Below, piece after piece: positions 10,263-19,672 of a stretch of 64,000 nucleotides of DNA (position 1 is the first letter of the stretch; each line of letters opens with the position of its first letter). Under the pieces are notes generated by a model. The model made no database searches, had not been told where the DNA came from, and worked only from the letters and a program-made list of their open reading frames with translations. The stretch comes from Gliomastix tumulicola (lineage: Eukaryota; Ascomycota; Sordariomycetes; Hypocreales; Bionectriaceae). Location of the stretch: assembly GCA_001599755.1 (NCBI GenBank), contig BCHX01000006.1, positions 2,157,336 to 2,221,335 of the forward strand, read 5' to 3'. A program made the position numbers and the translations under genes.

Positions 10263-10640
10263 TGTGCTAGCCCATCAATTGACGTTGTCAGGCTTAACAT
10301 TATCCTGTCACATTTTTGTGTGCGAGGATGACAAAGGCCTTTTTTCTTCGATTTTGTGTTTCTGACCGGGATCAACGAACCCTTCTTCCGTCATTGGATA
10401 CTTTTTTTTTTTCAATGGTCGGTGACGAGCAATTGGGAGAATCACGTTTGTGGGTCTCTAAGACTCGGCGGAGAAAAATGGGGCCTTGTTTAGGTGCGAG
10501 GCTGGTCCAACAAGTTCAGCTTTTTTTTTCAGTCTCTTTGTCGTGAGAAAGGCCATTCTTTCGCATAACGACTCTCTCCCCAGCCCTCGTGCTACACGAC
10601 TCCTGCATTCATATCCCCCGATTAATCACGATCTTTCAAC
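10263..10640. promoter_or_regulatory. Shared divergent promoter TFIIIA-like/RPB6
   Basis: Only 378 bp separate the two start codons. The interval is T-rich on the plus strand, with runs of T near 10400 and 10520, and holds CT-rich tracts before the RPB6 ATG. No clear TATA is seen, as is common in housekeeping promoters. Confidence 0.55.
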
Positions 10641-11348
10641 ATGTCTGACTTTGGCGACGACGACCGTGGTGCTGGCGGGTGAGCATCCCTCCCCCATTTC
10701 TCACGCGCGCGCGCGCGCGCACACTCGCGACCAGAGACTAACACGGGGTCCCCTGCAGCGACGAGCCCATGTACGACGATGACGAGTACGACGACTACTA
10801 CGAGCCCGAGCAGGCCGGCGCCGCAGCCGAGGAGGAGGAGAACGGAGGCCAGGCGGGCGAGGAGGACGATGTCATCGTGTCGGGCGACCCCTCGGCCGCC
10901 GCCAACGCGCTCAAGGACAAGTCGACCAAAGACAAGAAGATCCCCGAGAGCGAGCGCACGACGACGCCGTACATGACCAAGTACGAGCGCGCGCGCATCC
11001 TCGGGACTCGCGCCCTGCAGATCAGGTATGTGTAGCGTAGAGGAGAGGGGGGGAGGGGGGAGTCTAAGAACGGGATGGAGGAGAGGGAGAACTTGCGCTG
11101 ACCGGTTGACAGCATGAATGCTCCTGTCCTCGTTGACCTTGAGGGCGAGACGGATCCCCTCCAGATCGCCATCAAGGAGCTGCGGGAGAAGAAGATTCCC
11201 CTGATTGTGCGGCGCTACATGCCCGACGGATAGTAAGTCAACCTTGCCTCTGCGCACCACGAGCAGAAACCCGACTTCCAAGATGGATAACTAACTAACT
11301 CTCCTCTCCAGCTATGAGGACTGGACGTGCGAGGAGCTTCTTCAGTAA
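10641..11348 (+). CDS. RPB6: RNA polymerase I/II/III shared subunit Rpb6 (ABC23)
   Basis: Exons 10641..10678, 10759..11025, 11113..11232 and 11312..11348, with three GT-AG introns of 80, 87 and 79 nt. All junctions keep frame and give about 153 aa. The acidic N-terminal tail (DDDEYDDYYEPE) is followed by the conserved Rpb6 core: TTPYMTKYERARILGTRALQI, then MNAPVLVDLEGETDPLQIA, KELREKKIPLIVRRYMPDG and the end YEDWTCEELLQ. The protein is a small common subunit of all three nuclear RNA polymerases and stabilises the clamp. Intron 1 contains an 18-bp CG repeat (about 10704-10721). The start MSDFGDDDRG fits the family. Confidence 0.95.
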
Positions 11349-12251
11349 AGCACGACAGATCCCTTGCTCGGGATCTTGGCCGGTGCTAGGTTGATGAGGA
11401 ACACACCTTTCGCACAACCTTCCTTTCTCTCGAGGATGTTACTTTACGCATTGCGCCACTGTAGACTATCCGGAGGAGTACGGCCACCAGGTCTACTTGA
11501 TTTACAATAGCGCGGCGTTCACTGAGGTTATTTTGGAACTAGAAAAAACACATACAATCAGATAGGGGTTGTCTCGAAGGCTTTGATGATAGGATGGCAG
11601 ACACCATGTCTCGTGAAATTTGAAAATATTCATTATCATTATCGCCTCTTTGTACATGGTAATTCGGCAAAACTCCATTGCTGTAGCCTCGAGCGGGCTG
11701 TGCCCGTGCCAGAACCCGGGGGGCTGGCTAACAAAGACGGTCCCAATAGACACAATGGTTAGATAACCATCGGTAGAACTAGATGATTCTCAATCAGCAC
11801 CATTGGCACATTCTGTGCAGCTGCAAGGCAGGACATGTGCTATCTTTGCAAGAGCCACGGCTGCAATAGACTCAAGAGCTCCGCGATGGCGAAAATATTC
11901 ATCCAAGCAGCTAACAACTTATTCCAGGCTTCAACAAGAAGAGCTTGAGGGAGTTCTCTTTGCTCTCAGCTCTGACTAGCCCAAACCCCGAAGGAACTGA
12001 GCCACAGATCCTAATCGACAACCCTCTCGGATCGGCAGAGTAGCGCCAGCCTAGATTGCGCCGAAGCATACGAAGACGGTGGTCAGATCAAGGGTCCATT
12101 GAGGGACCTGGTCTCGACGTTGTCGCGTTCTCGACGATTAGCCGCTGGCGTTCGTGGCGCAACTTGCTCCTCGAGAGCGCGACGTTGATATTGTCCGCCG
12201 GCTGCCCGCCGCTATATTCTGGAGATACCCCGATGCTCTGAATTTCGAATA
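11349..12251. other. Convergent intergenic region RPB6/TMEM170-like
   Basis: About 900 bp with no frame that looks coding. It contains the RPB6 3' flank. The minus-strand frame at 12088-12315 is a shadow of the TMEM170-like gene end. Confidence 0.5.
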
Positions 12252-12734
12252 TCATAGGCCGCCTTGTATCGAGAACGAGGATATGATTAGAACCAACACG
12301 CTGACAAAGGCCCATACAAGGGGGATCCAGGTGTTCATCTCGTAGTATCCCGCATTGTACACGGCTCCGAGTCTGTCGAGCTTCCAGATTAGTGACCGAA
12401 TGACTGCCATAGGCTCAGGCATAGCTCACACTGCGCCAACAATACTCCCCGTAACTACCGCCTGCAATCCAGCGATGACAATGTATATGATGGGTAGCAC
12501 CCATAGGTACTTCCAAGTCGAGATTCGTCGGCCATGGGTCGAGAGTGCGATGATGACAGCGGCGAGGTGGAATAGGACGTAGACTATTATTGTCCACAGA
12601 ACCGTAAACCGCCAGACATCCTTGACGTAGAAGAGCGTGTAGACTCTCCTCTCGCTCCTGTCGTAGATCGTCTGGACGTTCAAGGATGGGAATCGCGGCG
12701 TCTGGTATCCAGGCGGGGGACCATTGAATGCCAT
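12252..12734 (-). CDS. TMEM170-family integral membrane protein
   Basis: Exons 12734..12430 and 12372..12252. The intron (12373..12429, 57 nt) starts GTGAGC and ends GACAG. The product is 141 aa. After a soluble N-terminus (about 1-40, ending YDRSERRVYTLFY) come three hydrophobic segments: about 46-65 (WTIIVYVLFHLAAVIIAL), 75-105 (YLWVLPIIYIVIAGLQAVVT) and about 118-138 (LVWAFVSVLVLIISSF). The order and the DVWRFTVLWTIIVY segment match the TMEM170 family, ER and nuclear-envelope shaping proteins in animals. The fungal role is not established by anything visible here. The ATG follows directly after a probable 5' UTR intron (12735..12792, GTAAGT to CTATAG). Confidence 0.75.
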
Positions 12735-13203
12735 CTATAGGATGATGCGTCAGCACGACTAGAAAGAAATCATTGGTAGAGAATGAACTTACACCAACAT
12801 CCCTCAAAGCTGAGGCCGTGAGGCGCTCCTCGAAACACCGTGACGCTGTTTGTGAAGGTTGGCGATGATGATCCAGAGTTGGTGAGCTCTCCACTATTAA
12901 TGCGCCGGGAAGCTACAGGGGTCTCCTCACCACGCGGCCGAATAAATACTTGAGTTATGGGGCCATACAATTTGGGTGTGTATATGTTTCAAGTATTTAT
13001 TCGTCCGCTTGCTCACTAAGCCCAGACCCACCTACAATTCGATAACAGGTGCAGTTACTTAGACCTCGGCATCAGCGACCAAGCGCATCAGCCGAGCCAT
13101 CATCCATTCCATCACTTCCATTCTCTCAACCACCAGGACGGACATCATCTTGGCCTTGACTCTGACGGCTTCAACGCGGCCCCAGCAGCCAGACGGCGTC
13201 AAT
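12735..13203. promoter_or_regulatory. Divergent promoter region TMEM170-like/PEX8
   Basis: A 469-bp interval between divergent starts. The first 58 bp (12735..12792) look like a leader intron of the minus-strand gene. CT-rich sequence precedes the PEX8 start. Confidence 0.45.
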
Positions 13204-15264
13204 ATGTCAGCGATTCGCACCCTCAACAATGTCCTCCAACTCTACCAGGACGTCCACGACGCGACGAAGACCGAGCAGATCATCGGCACGACGACCTACG
13301 TCTTGACCGAGCTGTCCAACCCCTTAAACCTAGGCGTCCTCACATCACAACTCCTCACGGCACGATCAATATGGCACCAACCCAACGGTCTGCGAACAGC
13401 CATCCGCATCATCAGCATCTACAACACCGCCGCGGTTCGCATACGGGAATATGAGGCCGAGAGATCAGACGCCAAGGTCCCTCCGCGAGGAGGAGGTCTG
13501 TCCTGCGACGACTGGACTCGCGCGGTTGTCAAGGGCGCCGATGACCGATCAAGGAGATGGAAGCATCTTCTCGTCCTGACCGGCGTTCTCATGGGCATGG
13601 CCAACAACGAGGAGGGCATGACCATTTCCCGATCACTACGGAATACACTCGAGGGCGCGGTCGCCACGGCAGCCAATCTAGCGCTCGAATCGCACGTTGA
13701 GGACGGCCCTTTGGCAGCAGCGTCGATTGTCATGGCGCTCAATTTCGCATTCCCGCTTCTCTCTGACCACCACAAGGTCCAGATCAATCACGACGCCCTC
13801 CTACCGATATCTGTATGGAGCATCACAGGGGAGGAAGGCTTTGTCGATGGGCAGTTCTTGGAGGGTATACAACGGGACACGACCCAGACATCTGACGGTG
13901 TTCTCAATTGGCCAAACACTACACCATCATTTCAGCTTCTGCAAGAGATGGGGAACCGTCCGCTTCTGGCCAACATAGGACCATTATCGAAGCTGATAGG
14001 ATTCGCGGTTCAGCACGCGGCAAACCCCCGGATCGTCCTCGAGGCTCAGAATACTCTCTTCATGTTCAGCCGTAGGATCCTGGACTCGTGGCAAAGAACG
14101 GCTTTCAGTGGCGTCGATCCGGCCGAGGAAGGCCTGAGGCTGGCTTCGGAGACCCTTTCCACAACGTTGCCAGTCCTCTGGCTGACCCTGAGGAAGCTGA
14201 TGTTCTGCGTCGTCGCCGTCTTACAAACTATTGTCTCGCGCAGCATCCTAGATCCCAGTATGATCAACGACAGGGCAGCCTCGAGAATTGCGTCCACCTC
14301 GCTGCACATCCTCAGGAACCTGTTCTTCATCTCCTCGCGAGATGGAAACAGCGCATTCCAAGTCTACACCTTCACATATATGACTAGCATCGATGTCATT
14401 TCCCGAAGTATGGCTGCGTCCGAGACTTTCCTCTCCGAAACGCGGCCCAGCGATGCGAATGGGCTCCCTCCTGGCCATTGCCGACGCAGCCTGGACCTCT
14501 TCTACCTGAATCTCGCAGAGCACCTCCCTCTGATACTATCTACAAGTGCTTGCGACGAGCTTATCATTAAGCCCGCTGTGGCATATCTCTCGCATGAAGG
14601 AGCTCTCTCTCCGTTCATGATACAGCTGTTCGAAGCTGCGCATAGCGCGACCCTCTCAGTCATGTCTTGCCCTCAGCATGGCGAACTGACTATTCAACTG
14701 GCGCCATTCTACATCGTGAAGCTTCTCGAGTCTTTCCCACGCCACACGTCACCTCGACAGTTCCGCGTAGCCTTCAAGACGATTATGCAAATTGTGTCAC
14801 CGCCGTTCCCAGTCGCTGCCAAGGAACCGTTTCTATCCGAAACGCTCCTGGAAATGCTTCATTCCAAGATGCAGAACGCAAGCGCGACACCGCTTCCTCA
14901 AACAACGGATTCATCCGTGGGAGGCGCATCGCAAGACAATGAACCATACTCGGAGCAGAACACTCTAGGGTTAGCTTTGGTTGATTCACTGCCGTTCTTG
15001 CCGTTACACCTGGTGGAGGAATGGTTGACCATCACAGCCCAGGCTCTCAACTACATCGCTGAGCCGGGTCTGCGGGAGGTCGTCAAGAAACGGTTCTGGG
15101 ACGTCCTCGTCAGTGGAGAGATGGATGTCGAGCGAGCCGCGATCGGTGTTACATGGTGGGGGACCAAGGGCGGTCGGGAACTCGTCCTCTCAGGAGCATC
15201 ACCGCCTCAGACATACATGATGAGCGGTGCGCTCGTGCCTGACGAGCGGTCAAGCAAGCTATAG
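13204..15264 (+). CDS. PEX8: Peroxin Pex8 (intraperoxisomal import factor)
   Basis: The first ATG in the open frame is at 13204 (MSAIRTLNNV), giving 686 aa without introns. The in-frame stretch before it begins with TTG and is not needed. The protein is largely helical and soluble. Its N-terminal block (YVLTELSNPLNLGVLTSQLL) resembles filamentous-fungal Pex8. The C-terminus is a perfect type 1 peroxisomal targeting signal, SKL. Pex8 is a lumenal peroxin that links docking and RING subcomplexes of the matrix-protein import machinery and itself carries PTS1. The call rests on length, the SKL end and N-terminal sequence recognition, with no small diagnostic motif. Confidence 0.8.
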   Translation: MSAIRTLNNVLQLYQDVHDATKTEQIIGTTTYVLTELSNPLNLGVLTSQLLTARSIWHQPNGLRTAIRIISIYNTAAVRIREYEAERSDAKVPPRGGGLSCDDWTRAVVKGADDRSRRWKHLLVLTGVLMGMANNEEGMTISRSLRNTLEGAVATAANLALESHVEDGPLAAASIVMALNFAFPLLSDHHKVQINHDALLPISVWSITGEEGFVDGQFLEGIQRDTTQTSDGVLNWPNTTPSFQLLQEMGNRPLLANIGPLSKLIGFAVQHAANPRIVLEAQNTLFMFSRRILDSWQRTAFSGVDPAEEGLRLASETLSTTLPVLWLTLRKLMFCVVAVLQTIVSRSILDPSMINDRAASRIASTSLHILRNLFFISSRDGNSAFQVYTFTYMTSIDVISRSMAASETFLSETRPSDANGLPPGHCRRSLDLFYLNLAEHLPLILSTSACDELIIKPAVAYLSHEGALSPFMIQLFEAAHSATLSVMSCPQHGELTIQLAPFYIVKLLESFPRHTSPRQFRVAFKTIMQIVSPPFPVAAKEPFLSETLLEMLHSKMQNASATPLPQTTDSSVGGASQDNEPYSEQNTLGLALVDSLPFLPLHLVEEWLTITAQALNYIAEPGLREVVKKRFWDVLVSGEMDVERAAIGVTWWGTKGGRELVLSGASPPQTYMMSGALVPDERSSKL

Positions 15265-15378
15265 AAACAGCTGTTCACATATCGGCCGGGATCAAACTTC
15301 ATCCCATCCAGCTTCTCAGAACAGATGGCATCGAATGCTCCGTGTCTGAATCACAGAGCCTGATACCATGCCCAGGAG

Positions 15379-15385
15379 TATATAT
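15379..15385 (+). promoter_or_regulatory. TATA-like box of the 24-cysteine secreted protein gene
   Basis: TATATAT lies about 100 bp before the ATG at 15483, in the 218-bp gap after PEX8. Confidence 0.45.
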
Positions 15386-15482
15386 GATTCCTCCCTTCGC
15401 ATCTGCAGTTCTTGGCGACGCGTAAAGATCATCGATCGTATCGAAACTACAGCAAAACCTACACCCAAGCAGCGAAGACGCG

Positions 15483-16418
15483 ATGCAATTCCGAACAGAT
15501 CTGATCTCCGCCGCCGTCCTGGCATGGACAACATTGGCCCGTGCATGGCCTCAATCCGACACCAACACGACCTTGCCTCCAGCTTCGGTCACCATCACGG
15601 TGCCCACGCTGTGGCCTGCTGACGATCCCCACGAGACGGAGGATGTTGAGAACCCGTCTGATGCGCTTCTCCACCACGGCTCCTCGACTGTTACGGGTCT
15701 CCTCTCCGGCACATCGTCAGCATTCGCGTCTACGGCATCCGACCTAAGCCTTCCATCGTCCGAGCAGACTACCTCAACAACCCAACGCCTGTTCACATCG
15801 TCGACAACCGCAGCTTTGGCACCCGGCTACACATGGAACCCATTCGATGCCAAGTGCGACGCCATGTCTGAGAAGGCCGAGGACTGCCGTGCTACCACCT
15901 CGTGTGACGCGTCCAAGGGGCTTCATCCCGTCTGCAGGCACAGCGAATGCGTCTGTCGCCAAGTCACATGCGCGACCAACATGGACTGCGAGCAGGAGCG
16001 CATCTGCCGCGAGGATGACCACGTGGGCGTCTGTCGACCAGAGCCCGGCCTACCCGACGTGAAGGGACTGTGCAAATGCAAACCACTGGTCGTAGGCTGC
16101 GGCGAGAAAGAGAACAGCCAGACATGGTGCAGCGACCAGATCGACTGCACCATCAACAAGCGCATCTTCTCCCTCTGGTCCGAGTTTGGGCAATGCACTA
16201 AGCGTCATCCCGAAGGCCAGTGCGAGTGCCAGACGGTCCAGTGCCCCTTTGACAACAACGGCACCACGGGCGATGACTTTTGCAAGGAGAGGATCACCTG
16301 CCCGGAGAAGGCCGAGGTCGCGTGCAAGATCCAGTGGCTCGCTCCCCCGAATGATGACATGGGAGGGTACTGCACTTGTGCTGCTAACGCTTATGAGCCC
16401 TGGGATCCCGAGGACTGA
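15483..16418 (+). CDS. Secreted cysteine-rich protein with four six-cysteine modules
   Basis: A 311-aa single-exon protein. Residues 1-21 form a signal peptide ending ARAW. Residues 22-115 are Ser/Thr/Pro-rich, as in O-glycosylated fungal surface proteins. Residues 125-299 hold 24 cysteines that I read as four tandem modules of the form C-x(5-12)-C-x5-C-x(7-15)-C-x(4-15)-C-x-C. Each module ends in a C-x-C pair (CVC, CKC, CEC, CTC), and the second-to-third cysteine gap is always five. There is no C-terminal hydrophobic tail, so no GPI anchor is predicted. The EGF-like flavour is only superficial because the spacing does not fit classical EGF. The function is unknown; it is extracellular or wall-associated by inference. 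Confidence 0.78.
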   Translation: MQFRTDLISAAVLAWTTLARAWPQSDTNTTLPPASVTITVPTLWPADDPHETEDVENPSDALLHHGSSTVTGLLSGTSSAFASTASDLSLPSSEQTTSTTQRLFTSSTTAALAPGYTWNPFDAKCDAMSEKAEDCRATTSCDASKGLHPVCRHSECVCRQVTCATNMDCEQERICREDDHVGVCRPEPGLPDVKGLCKCKPLVVGCGEKENSQTWCSDQIDCTINKRIFSLWSEFGQCTKRHPEGQCECQTVQCPFDNNGTTGDDFCKERITCPEKAEVACKIQWLAPPNDDMGGYCTCAANAYEPWDPED

Positions 16419-17067
16419 TGATGGGACTTGGTTGGGTATGGCTTGGGATATGGATAGGATTTAGTGCGAGGTCGAACGAGGAACGAGGAACGAGGGACAG
16501 ACAACGTGCAACCCGAGCTGTGTGTTTTCCTAGCCAGCGCATAGGTAGCCAGTTAGCAATGCCATCTTGTCGACCGTCGGGAATCAGATAGTAGGTAGTA
16601 ATGAGGCAGTTGCTAGAATCAGACTTGGTCGCAACCCTTTCCTACATTCCAACCAAAGGTGTTTCGCTATTTCCCATCTTCTCCATTGCTAAATGCGGTG
16701 TCAAGCACTGAACACTGACACCAACAGGGACAAGATGTCCGTGGTGACGTTGGGCGTGACCAACCCCCCCCCCCCCCCCCCCCCCCCCCTCTCTCTCTCT
16801 CCGGATAACCGGCCACCATCTAGCACCGCGATCCAGCGGTGAGGGGAAGGACAAGGAGATCTGGACGCCCAGGGGAAGACTAGCCAGCATAGACTTGGAA
16901 CGGGACGAACTCAATCCCAGCTACTAGCGATGCCTGGTGATAAAGTGGTGATAATAATGATGCTATTTGAGGAGACGCAATCCTCCCCGTCGTCTGCGTC
17001 TGGGTGACGTTTACCAACGTCATGACGGGTCGGCCTGGAACTTGACGAAGCCCCCGTCTCCCTCGAC
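16419..17067. other. Gene-free region with homopolymer tract
   Basis: Holds the 3' flank of the secreted protein gene and the promoter of the Gly-rich repeat gene. The main feature is the C26/TC tract listed separately. I see no gene. Confidence 0.5.
16764..16803 (+). repeat. Poly-C (26 nt) followed by a TC repeat
   Basis: An uninterrupted run of 26 C is followed by a (CT)n tract of about 12 nt. Such runs are hypermutable and error-prone to sequence, so the length should be treated as approximate. On the minus strand it is a G26 run, able to form G-quadruplex structures. Confidence 0.9.
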
Positions 17068-17075
17068 TTATAAAC
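17068..17075 (+). promoter_or_regulatory. TATA-like box of the Gly-rich repeat gene
   Basis: TTATAAAC lies about 121 bp before the ATG at 17196. Confidence 0.45.
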
Positions 17076-17195
17076 AGGATGAAGCCCGCCTGCTGTACGG
17101 CTCGTGGAGGCTCTATTTGAAAGTCTTTCTACGCGCATTACATCACATCGACTATACTCAAACTTCTTGACTTGATCATCACCTACCTTGACAAT

Positions 17196-18124
17196 ATGTC
17201 TCAGCGCAACACCGGAATGGTGCGTTGCTTTACCCCAGGTCTTATGAATCCTGACTGACTTGATATCCTCCAGTCTGGCGGCTATGGCGAGAACCAGCCC
17301 AGCGGCTACAACGAGCGGGAGAACCTCGTAAGAGACTACTATACCCTAGTGCCTTCATTGGTCTCGGCGCTAACAGCTTTTCGCAGCGTGACCAGACGGA
17401 GGATATGCTGAACCGCCGCGGCGGCAGCGGCGTCACCGGCGGCGAGCAGTTTGACACCAGCCAGCGCCGCGAGGGAGGCAACCTCGGCCGCAGCGGCGCC
17501 GACGACCCGACCGCGTTTGGCTCCTCGGGCGACACGTATGGCAGCGGCACTGGCGGCACCGGCCGTCGCGGTATGGGTGGCGATGATACCCTCGGATCCT
17601 CGGACACGTTGGGCAGTGGCACTGGTGGTCGTCGTGGCATGGGCGGCGACGACACCCTTGGTTCCTCCGGCGACACCTTTGGCACTGGCACGGGCACGGG
17701 CAGCGGCCGTCGCGGCGTCGGCGGCGATGATACCCTCGGTTCGTCCATGGGCGGCGGCGACACCTACCGTACCTCCGGACGCACGGCGGGCACGGGCATC
17801 ATGACGGGCGGCGACGACGACACCACGCTCGGCTCGTCGACGTACGGCAGCGGCGGCGGCGGCACGACCCGCGAGACCCGGAGCTCGGCGCAGCGCTCCG
17901 GCAGCGGCGGTAGCGGCGGTCTAGGCGCGGTCTCGGGCATGGACTCGGGACGCCGCGACGACGATTCGTACGGCGACACGTATGCCGGCTCGGGCCAGTC
18001 GGGCAAGAAGGGCGACAGCACCATCGGCAAGTTTGTCGAGAAGGCGGGCGGCATCATGGGGAGCTCGAACCTCGAGCAGAAGGGCCACGAGAAGCGGCAG
18101 GAGAAGGGGTACAGGGATATCTGA
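17196..18124 (+). CDS. Gly/Ser/Asp-rich repeat protein (stress- or conidiation-type, unassigned)
   Basis: Exons 17196..17219, 17274..17327 and 17387..18124 (introns 54 and 59 nt, both phase 0) give 271 aa. The short N-terminal exons encode MSQRNTGM and a Gly/Asn/Gln-rich segment. The body is a low-complexity hydrophilic array in which GRRGMGGDDTLGSS occurs twice, with a third copy reading GRRGVGGDDTLGSS. A related DDDTTLGSSTYGS unit follows. The C-terminus (IGKFVEKAGGIMGSSNLEQKGHEKRQEKG) is amphipathic and resembles short CsbD-like or dehydrin-like stress proteins. There are no cysteines and no membrane segments. The hydrophilic disordered composition suggests a desiccation- or stress-protective role, which is inference. 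I do not assign a family name. Confidence 0.72.
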
Positions 18125-18796
18125 GATTAAGAAGGGATGGGCTGATTGATGGATTGTTCGCTCGCATGTAATGACCCAAGTTGGAGACGCAAGGTCCCAG
18201 TTTTGAGTGTGGTTTGGTGGCTTTTGTTAGGTACCTAGGGTGACACAAATACGGACCACTCTCCGTTGTTCTCAAAGCGGATCTTCGAACGTACCTTTTC
18301 TGTCGAGCATCCCCGCTGTGAGAGCCCCCTTGTGTGCCTCGCGTGCCCCCTGTAGCACCAAGTAACAGCTACGACTCCCCCCCTGTCAGCCCATCAACCC
18401 ATCAACCCCCTCCAATGTCCCCTTCCTGCAGGCCAAGAGGCAAGGGATCACCGACAGGCAAGGATCGTACGCTGTGTGTCGTCAGCGGCCCAGCCGCAGC
18501 TCAGTTGCTGTCGCGTCGCACTTCAGCTGACGGCGCAGTGAATCAGATCAGATTGGCAAGCAGGGGAAGCTTTGTTGCTTATTTGGGATTTTATTTTTAT
18601 TTATATATATATAACCTCACCGACAAATCACCCCCCCTATGCTGACGACCCTCAACGAAAACAAGCTGCACACTGGATATTCTCTTCTCATTGGATCCCC
18701 CTCACTTGGCATATCTCTTCTCCTTAGACACCTGGCTAGACAGACAGACAGACAGACCTCACAAGACTCGGCCGAGATCAAAGACATAGACACCAG
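18125..18796. other. Promoter and leader region of the phospholipase C gene
   Basis: About 670 bp with CCCC- and CT-rich stretches, a TATATATATA-type run near 18600-18612 and a (CAGA)n run near 18740. I see no gene. Confidence 0.45.
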
Positions 18797-19625
18797 ATGG
18801 CCGACGCCAACGTGCGCCAGGGCGGAGGCGGAAGCAGTGACGAGGCCCGGACTGTCAAGACCATCCACGAGCTGACACTTCCTCACCTCCGCCGCATCTT
18901 CGAAGCCCACGCGGGACCGGACAAGACATGGGGCCGGGACCAGATCACGTCCTTCCTCACGGGCGTCCAGCAGCGCGGGACAGAGCCGACTCCTCACGAA
19001 CTCCTGACGCGGGAGAGCCTCGACTTCAACGGCTTCCTCGCCTACATGACGTCGCCGGAGGCCGCGCTCACCGTGCCCGCACGTGACGCCGACCTGGATC
19101 TCTCGTGGCCGCTCGCGTGCTACTTCATCAGCTCCAGCCACAACACGTACCTCTCGGGGAACCAGCTCTTGAGCGACAGCACGACGGCCTCGTACACCAA
19201 CGTCCTGCGGCGCGGGTGCCGCTGCGTCGAGGTCGATGTCTGGAACGGGGAAGACCCGGATGCGTCGTCCGTCAGCAGCGGCAGCACCAGCGACAGCGAG
19301 GCCGAGGCCAAGGCCAAGGCGGAGGCTGCTGCTACTGCTGCTGCTGCTGCTGCTACCAAGCAGGGCACTGAGACGCCGGATGGGGCCAAGAAGCTCGGGC
19401 GGTACAAGTCCATCAAGGGCAAGCTGCCGCGCTCCCTGACCATGCGGCTGGAGAAGACGAGTCTGGGCCGAAAGCTCGAGGAGAGGGAGGCCCGGAAGGA
19501 GACAACTACAACGGCGACTGTGACGGCTGTGGACAGCTCCAGCGATGCGCCCATCACCGCGACCAACTCGGTCAGCAGCGAGGCCGCCCCGGCTGCTGTC
19601 GTGGCCGAGAAGCCCGTCCCGGAGG

Positions 19626-19672
<47 letters not shown>

